DNA of 64,000 bases from Rattus norvegicus. Lineage: Eukaryota > Chordata > Mammalia > Rodentia > Muridae. Positions 58,368 through 64,000 of this stretch are shown here, piece by piece; position 1 is the stretch's first letter; each line of letters begins with the position of its first letter. The notes beneath the pieces were generated by a model. That model ran no database searches. It was not told where the DNA came from and was given only the letters and a program-made list of their open reading frames with translations. The translations under genes and the position numbers were made by a program. The stretch covers positions 13,483,501-13,547,500 of the forward strand of contig NC_086023.1 in NCBI RefSeq assembly GCF_036323735.1, given 5' to 3'.

Positions 58368-61030
58368 ATTTTATTTAATTCTCTCATATATTATATCCTG
58401 ACTGCAGTTTCTCCTTACTCCCCTCCCCAAGTCTTTTCCCGGACCCTCCCATAGTCCCCAGATCCACCACCCACTCCCCACGTCCCCTCTCCTCTACCCC
58501 TCATCCACACCCAACCTACCCTCAGAAAAGAGCATGCTTCCCCAAAACAAACACAGCATAACAAGCCACAATAAAACCAGGCACATGCTGTCACATCAAG
58601 GATGGACAAGGCAACCCCGAAGGAGAAAATGGTCCCAGAAGTAAGCAAAAGAGTCAGGGATAGCCCCTTCTTCCCAGTGTTAGGAGTCCAACAAAAATAC
58701 CAAGCCATAACATTTTTTGCAGAAGGCCTATGTTAGACCTCTACGGGCTCCCTGAGCTCTGTGAGCCCTCATGAGTCCCAGTCAGTTGATTCCCTGGGTC
58801 ATCTCTTGTGGTGGTCCTGATTCCTCTGGTTCCTGAGATCCTTCCTCCCACTCCTCCGTAGGATTCCCCAGGCTCAACCTAATGTTTGGCTGTGAGACTC
58901 TGCATCTGCTCCTGTGAGTTGCTAGATTAAGCCTCTCTGATCTCTTTAGTTCTAGGGTCCCAGAACACTTTATAGGTAAGACAAACTGTAGGTTGAAGAT
59001 GATGTGACTGGGTTCATGTCTCAATCCCTGCACTTGAGACCTTGCCTGGTTACAGAAGATGATCTGTTCGGGCTCCTTGTTCTGCATTACTAGGAGTCTT
59101 TGCTAGAGTTACTCTCAAAGATTCTATTGAGTTTCCATTGCACTATGTTTCAACCTTGCCCCGCAAATGCCTCCCAATTCCAATCATTTCTCCTCGTATT
59201 TTCTCCCTTTCTTTTTGCTCACTTGATCCCTCCTGTTCCCAACTCCATCTGCCCCAAGTACACTGGCAAAACCTATTCAATCCTGTCCTGTCCTGTCCTG
59301 TCCTGTCCTGTCCTGTCCTGTCCTGTCCTGTTCCGTCCCAGCCCAGGCCAGCCCAGCCAGCCTGGCCTAACTAGACTAGCCTATTTCTCCTTCCCAGGGA
59401 GATCCTTCCCTCCCTACTTTAGCCTTCTATGTTACTTATCCTGTCTGGGTGATTGTCTTTTAATGTTTCCTTATAAGTGAGTACATATCATGTTTGTCTT
59501 TCTGTGCCTCACACATGATTTTTTTCTAGTTCTATTTGCCTGCAAATCTCATGATGCCATTAGTTTTTAATAGTTGAGTAATACTCCATTGTGTAAATAT
59601 ACCACATTTTCTTTATTCATTCTTTGGTTGAAGGATATCAGGGTTGTTTTCAGTTTCTGGTTATTATGAATTGTGTTGCTATGGACATAGTGGAGAAAAT
59701 GTCATTGTGGCAGGATAGAGCATCTTTTGGGCCAGGAGTGGTATAGCTGAGTCTTGAGGTAGAAAATTGGTAGATTCCCCCCCCTTTTTTTTGAGAAACC
59801 ACCACATTGACTTCCAAAGTGGATGTACAAGTTTGCATTCCCCCCATCAATGGAGGAATGTTCCTGTTGCCCCACATTTTGCCAGCATGAGCTATCACTT
59901 GTGGTTTTGATCTTAGCCACTCTGAGAGATGTAAGATGGGATCTCAGAGTTGTTTTGATGTGTATTTCCCTGATGGCTAATGATGTGGAACATTTCTTTT
60001 TTTCTCATTCATTTGATATTCTTCTGTTGAGAAATCTCTGTTTAGATTTGTGCCCATTTTTTTTGTATACCTTGCCATTCCTTAATGGCCATTCTTTCTC
60101 ATGACTTCATAGAAAGAAATTTGTGCCCAATTTTTAATTGGATTATTTGGTTTGTTGATGTCTAGTTTCTTGAGTTCTTATATAATTTGGATATTAGCCC
60201 TCTGCACATTGTCAGATGTGCAGTTGGTGAAACTCTTTTCCCATTCTGTGGGCTGCCATTTTGTTCCACTGACAATGTCCTTTGCCTTACAGAAGCTTTT
60301 CAGTTTTCTGAGGTTCCATTTATTAATTGTTGATCTTAGTGTCTGTGCAATTGGTGTTCTTTCTGTTCAGGATGTTGTCTTCCTGTACCAATGTGTTCAG
60401 AGTTATTACCAACTTTCTTTTCTATGAGATTCAGTGTATCATGATTTATGTTGAGGTCTTTAATCAACTTGGACTTGAGTTTTAGGCAGGGTAATAGATA
60501 TGATCTATTTCCATTCTATATACCAACATTCAGGTAGAAAAGCACCATTTGATAAAGATACTTTATTTTCTTCATTGTATATTTCTAGCTTCATCAAAAA
60601 TTAAGTGTCCAGAGGTATGTGCACTTATGCTTGAGTCATTAATTAGATTCCATTCCATTCCATTGATCAATGTGTCTGTTTTTATGCCAATACCATGTGG
60701 TTTTTATTACTATAGCTGTGTAGTACAGCTTGAAATCAGGGATGGTGATCCTTCCAGAGGTTCCCGCTATTGTACAGAATTGTTTTAGCAGGGTTTTTGT
60801 TTTTCCATATGAAATTGAATATCGTTCTTTCAAGGTCTGTAAGAAGTTTTGTTGGTAATTTAATGGGGATTGCATTGAATCTTTGGACTGCTTTTAGTAG
60901 GCTAGCCATTTTTACTATGTTAATCCTGCTGATCCATGAGAATGGGAGATCCATCTTCTGATAGCTTCAATTTCCTTATTCAAAGACTTGAAGCTTTTAT
61001 CCTACAGATATTTCACTTGTTTGGTTAATT
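58368..61030 (-). mobile_element. Lx-type L1 LINE, 5'-truncated, defective
   Basis: 3' UTR at 58368-59480, then the ORF2 C-terminal part (about 59480-61030, minus). Readable pieces include RT/connection sequence at 60736-60954 (ISRINIVKMASLLKAVQRFN) and 60639-60875. The tail at 59650-59898 includes GNRNIPPLMGGMQT. It is more diverged from copies A-D than they are from one another, consistent with an older Lx family. It has many frameshifts. A (TCCTG)n run sits in the 3' UTR. Confidence 0.82.
59281..59330. repeat. (TCCTG)10 microsatellite
   Basis: Ten perfect TCCTG units inside the Lx 3' UTR. Confidence 0.98.
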
Positions 61031-61117
61031 TTTCTAACTATACTCTAACTGTATTTCTAAGTATAACTAATATTCTCTACTCACCTTGTTTGTTCTATCT
61101 GGATAGCTTTCTTTGGG

Positions 61118-61205
61118 GCAGGGTTCAAGACAGGATTTCTTTGTGTATCCTTGGCTGTCCTAGAACACTCTTTCTGAAAAACAAGCTGGCCTCAAATCTC
61201 CTAGA
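61118..61205 (-). mobile_element. B1 SINE, partial, antisense
   Basis: gggttcaagacaggatttct, then ccttggctgtcctagaacac, then aagctggcctcaaatctcct is reverse-oriented B1 lacking its 5' part. Confidence 0.85.
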
Positions 61206-64000
61206 TGTTGGACTATGTAAACCCATGTTCAGACCTGAGTTTTTTTTTCTACTTTCTGCCACTTAATGATGTTGTTAAACTTCTCAGGAAATATCTTCAA
61301 GTTTATTGCTAATCAGTTTTGGATCTGTGCTCTTTTCGCATTCTTGAACTGTTCCCCTTTTATGACAGCCTGCTCTTGTTTCCTGAATATTCTCTATATC
61401 ATTAACACCAACTGTCCATTCTAGTTACAGATTCTGTATGCTCTGCTCCCCTCTTACATCTTGCTCCCCTCTCCCTACCCCTTTCTAGTTTCTCCGTCTC
61501 TGGTTGGAGGATTTCAACAAATGTCTGGCAGGCCATAGCTTATGGTTGTCACTAAGAGCTAAGAGCAGGATTTCACATGGCGTGATTGGCACACTGGATG
61601 GCCAAAAAACTTTATTATTAAATCATTTTTGTCTTTGGGGTGTTGTAGTTTCTCTAATCTCCTGCTGGCATTCAATGTTGTTGCTTGAGTGAGAACCACT
61701 GTCAGTCACTGTATACATTTTTTAAGTGAACCTTTTGTTTTCCATCAAAAGTTGTATCTTTACCTTTCTAGAGCACCATCTAAAGACTCTCCACTTTATT
61801 TCTCCTTTAAACTTGTAACACTAAGGATTTGGATGAGGATATGCCTAAGAGTAGGCGTGGTACATGAAAAATTTAGAATCCTAACTGACTTGTCCATTCA
61901 GTCTCAATGTCTTCCAGACTCTAGAATGACATCTATCCCTGAGTCTGTCCATGGTTTGGGGGAAGCTAATGAACTTGGATTTCACTTTTATGGCAATCCA
62001 TGGCCCTCCTAGTTAGCTATGCACTCTCTGATCAGCTATATCATATGTGTTATTCTTTTTGCTATTCATCTTTAATGTTTCACTGCAAGTTTGTACCCCA
62101 TTTAATCAATAATAAAGTTGGTATTTCTCCGTGAGGTCTTGTTATTTTGGAGGTAGATGTATAGGAGACCTGAGTGACAGTATCTTTATTTCAAAATGTT
62201 GTTTGAAACAAGATGGTCTGTCATTATTACTAAAAAGCAGTTGGTTGTGAGAATTCCCGCTGTACTTGTAACTCACCAAATAAACCATGAGCATGCTCTT
62301 GCATTATTCCTCCAAATAAAAAACAAATCCAAGCTTAGGTCTCAGCCTAATCAAAGGGATTGTTGCAAAAGGAAAGAAACAGACTACTCCAAAAGAATGA
62401 TCCCTGAGTTGTACATAACTAAAATATCAGCAGACGGCAAAGTTACAAGGCTAGAAAATCTGAGTGTCAGAAAGCAGAGCAAACAGGAATAACTTGCCTA
62501 GACAATGGATGAAAGAATCTGGTCTCCTGATGAACTATTGCTAATCTGAGCTGAAGTCAGAAAAACCCAGAGGCCTGGAGGAATAAGGTACAACTAAAGC
62601 TTAGGTACAATAGTAAGAATGTCGGCCACATTGCCCCCTGGGTGTGAGAAGTTCAGCTATTTGTGAAGCAAATACGGGAACCTAGAGCATCCGACTTGGT
62701 GATAAGGACCCACCAGAGGAGTCTGTGAGTTCTGAGTCTCATGGGAAAGATGATGGGACAAAAGGGTTGACAGAGCCATCATTGTTTTTCAGAAGCACAG
62801 GCTCAGTAAACTTTAGCACTACAAGAAAACACTCTTCCTCCTATTTGATCCCTGACCTAGCAAAGGATTCTCACTTCTTTTACCTTTGCCAAGCTAGTTC
62901 CTAGTCGTCTTCAGTATGAGCTGACGTTCTCCTGGGTAACCATCTCCCCAAATAAGAATGAGCACTGTGTGCCTTCCCCTTATAGAATAATCACACTGTG
63001 TTTGCTTCTTAAGGGCACAGCTCCATTTTACTAATCTTGTAATCTCCACACTTAACTCACTGACTGACATTCCCCAGGCCCTCAGGAAACAATGAATGAA
63101 TGTGTGATGGTTGCCATAGCTGGAACCTTTGAAAGTCAGCCTGTTCCCACAGACCAGTGTGAGGCAGAGTGATGCTAAATCCTTGGGATTGTTCACAGAG
63201 GGATGGCCCAGATCCTCCAGCCCTCCCTGGCAGTCCATGTCCATAGTCTGTGGAAGAAAAGAGGGTTCTGATTTTCACTTCATCTGCACTGTTTAGGGGA
63301 AAGCACATTTTTCAATAAAGGGGCTGCAATTAATTTTTTAAAAACTGAATCATTATCTTGCTTATATATTATTAATCAACACTGACCTATCAGCCAACAA
63401 TAACTGATTGCTGAGAGGAAATAACTTATGCTAAATTGTTCATGGAAACTTCTTTGTGACTTTCAGTGGAGAGAATCCATGGAAGTGAGAGATTAGTGTT
63501 TTAAGGAATGCAAACGTTCATATTCCCCAGAGTACTCCAAACCTGACATAATTACAGAGTTTAAGGGTTCCTTGGAAATCGTGTATTCCAACAACCTCAT
63601 TATTGATAATTAAGAAAATCAAGGCTCATAGATGTGAAGAATGAAAGTTTAAATAGAATCAGTCTGGGGGTAACCATCTTTTGTTCTCCTAAAGGGATTT
63701 TCATTAAACCAGAAATAAGTTTTGTTTGTTTTCTTTAGTTACATAGAAGAATTCGTGATGTTGCATCTGAAAAGCAAAATGCATAACAAAATCCAAAGTG
63801 GTTTTCATTATTCAAGCCCAGAGTAGATACAAAATTTTAAATGTAATTATATTACCATACTATTATTTAGAACACCAAATGAAACACTTTTGAGTATGGT
63901 GATCAAATGTCATGAACATGTCCTCACTATTAAAAATCATAAATTATCAAAAGAGGAGAGAGGGGAAATCTCTATTCCTTGATGAGACACAGCCTGGGGG
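61206..64000. other. Unique non-coding DNA to window end
   Basis: About 2.8 kb with no gene or repeat that I can support. Frames at 61689-62012, 62196-62492 (plus) and 62894-63244 (minus) lack recognisable domains. Confidence 0.45.

Noticed and set aside
58415..58708. A 97-codon minus-strand frame with hydrophobic segments
   Set aside because: It lies in the 3' UTR of the Lx element; codon content follows the antisense of a C-rich tract.

Overview
The window looks like rat (Rattus) intergenic DNA. The key evidence is a near-pristine ID SINE (BC1-type, tRNA-Ala-derived) at 311-405 with a perfect 12-bp target-site duplication (TSD). It is supported by rodent-type L1/Lx LINEs, B1/B2/B3/B4 SINEs, MaLR and ERVK-type LTRs and many (CA)n, (GAAA)n and (GGAA)n microsatellites. 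I found no cellular gene, RNA gene or CRISPR array. Nearly every long reading frame is L1 ORF1/ORF2, its antisense shadow, or a translated microsatellite.

Layout. 1-1.45 kb: ID SINE, (TTGG)n and an LTR-like fragment. 1.45-7.43 kb: near-full-length L1 copy A (minus). 7.43-15.3 kb: a nest in which an older Lx-type repeat is split twice, by L1 copy B (minus; TSD tttcttatt) and by an ERVK-like LTR remnant (flanking repeat cataggtat). 15.3-19.4 kb: mostly unique DNA with MaLR LTRs and a B1 carrying an internal duplication. 19.4-26.3 kb: an L1 3' fragment split by near-full-length L1 copy C (plus). 26.4-31 kb: Lx-type 3'-UTR repeats interrupted by a MaLR LTR, an L1 fragment and a CpG-rich solo LTR with a perfect 6-bp TSD. 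31.97-32.71 kb: a 740-bp TG-rich tract. 33.4-39.1 kb: about 5.7 kb of apparently unique DNA. 39.15-45.2 kb: L1 copy D (minus). 45.2-53 kb: ancient L1 scraps, SINEs and CA repeats. 53-61.2 kb: SINEs, a purine tract, a twin-primed (inverted) L1, ancient L1, MaLR and an Lx LINE. 61.2-64 kb: unique.

All four long L1 copies are dead, with stops, frameshifts and lost start or stop codons. The window is best read as a layered record of insertions, several of which can be ordered by nesting and TSDs. No undescribed biological system is evident. The most informative signals are the two nested LTRs, the twin-primed L1, the composite around copy C and the tandem duplications inside repeats. Repeat family names are from recognition of sequence, not from a database search.
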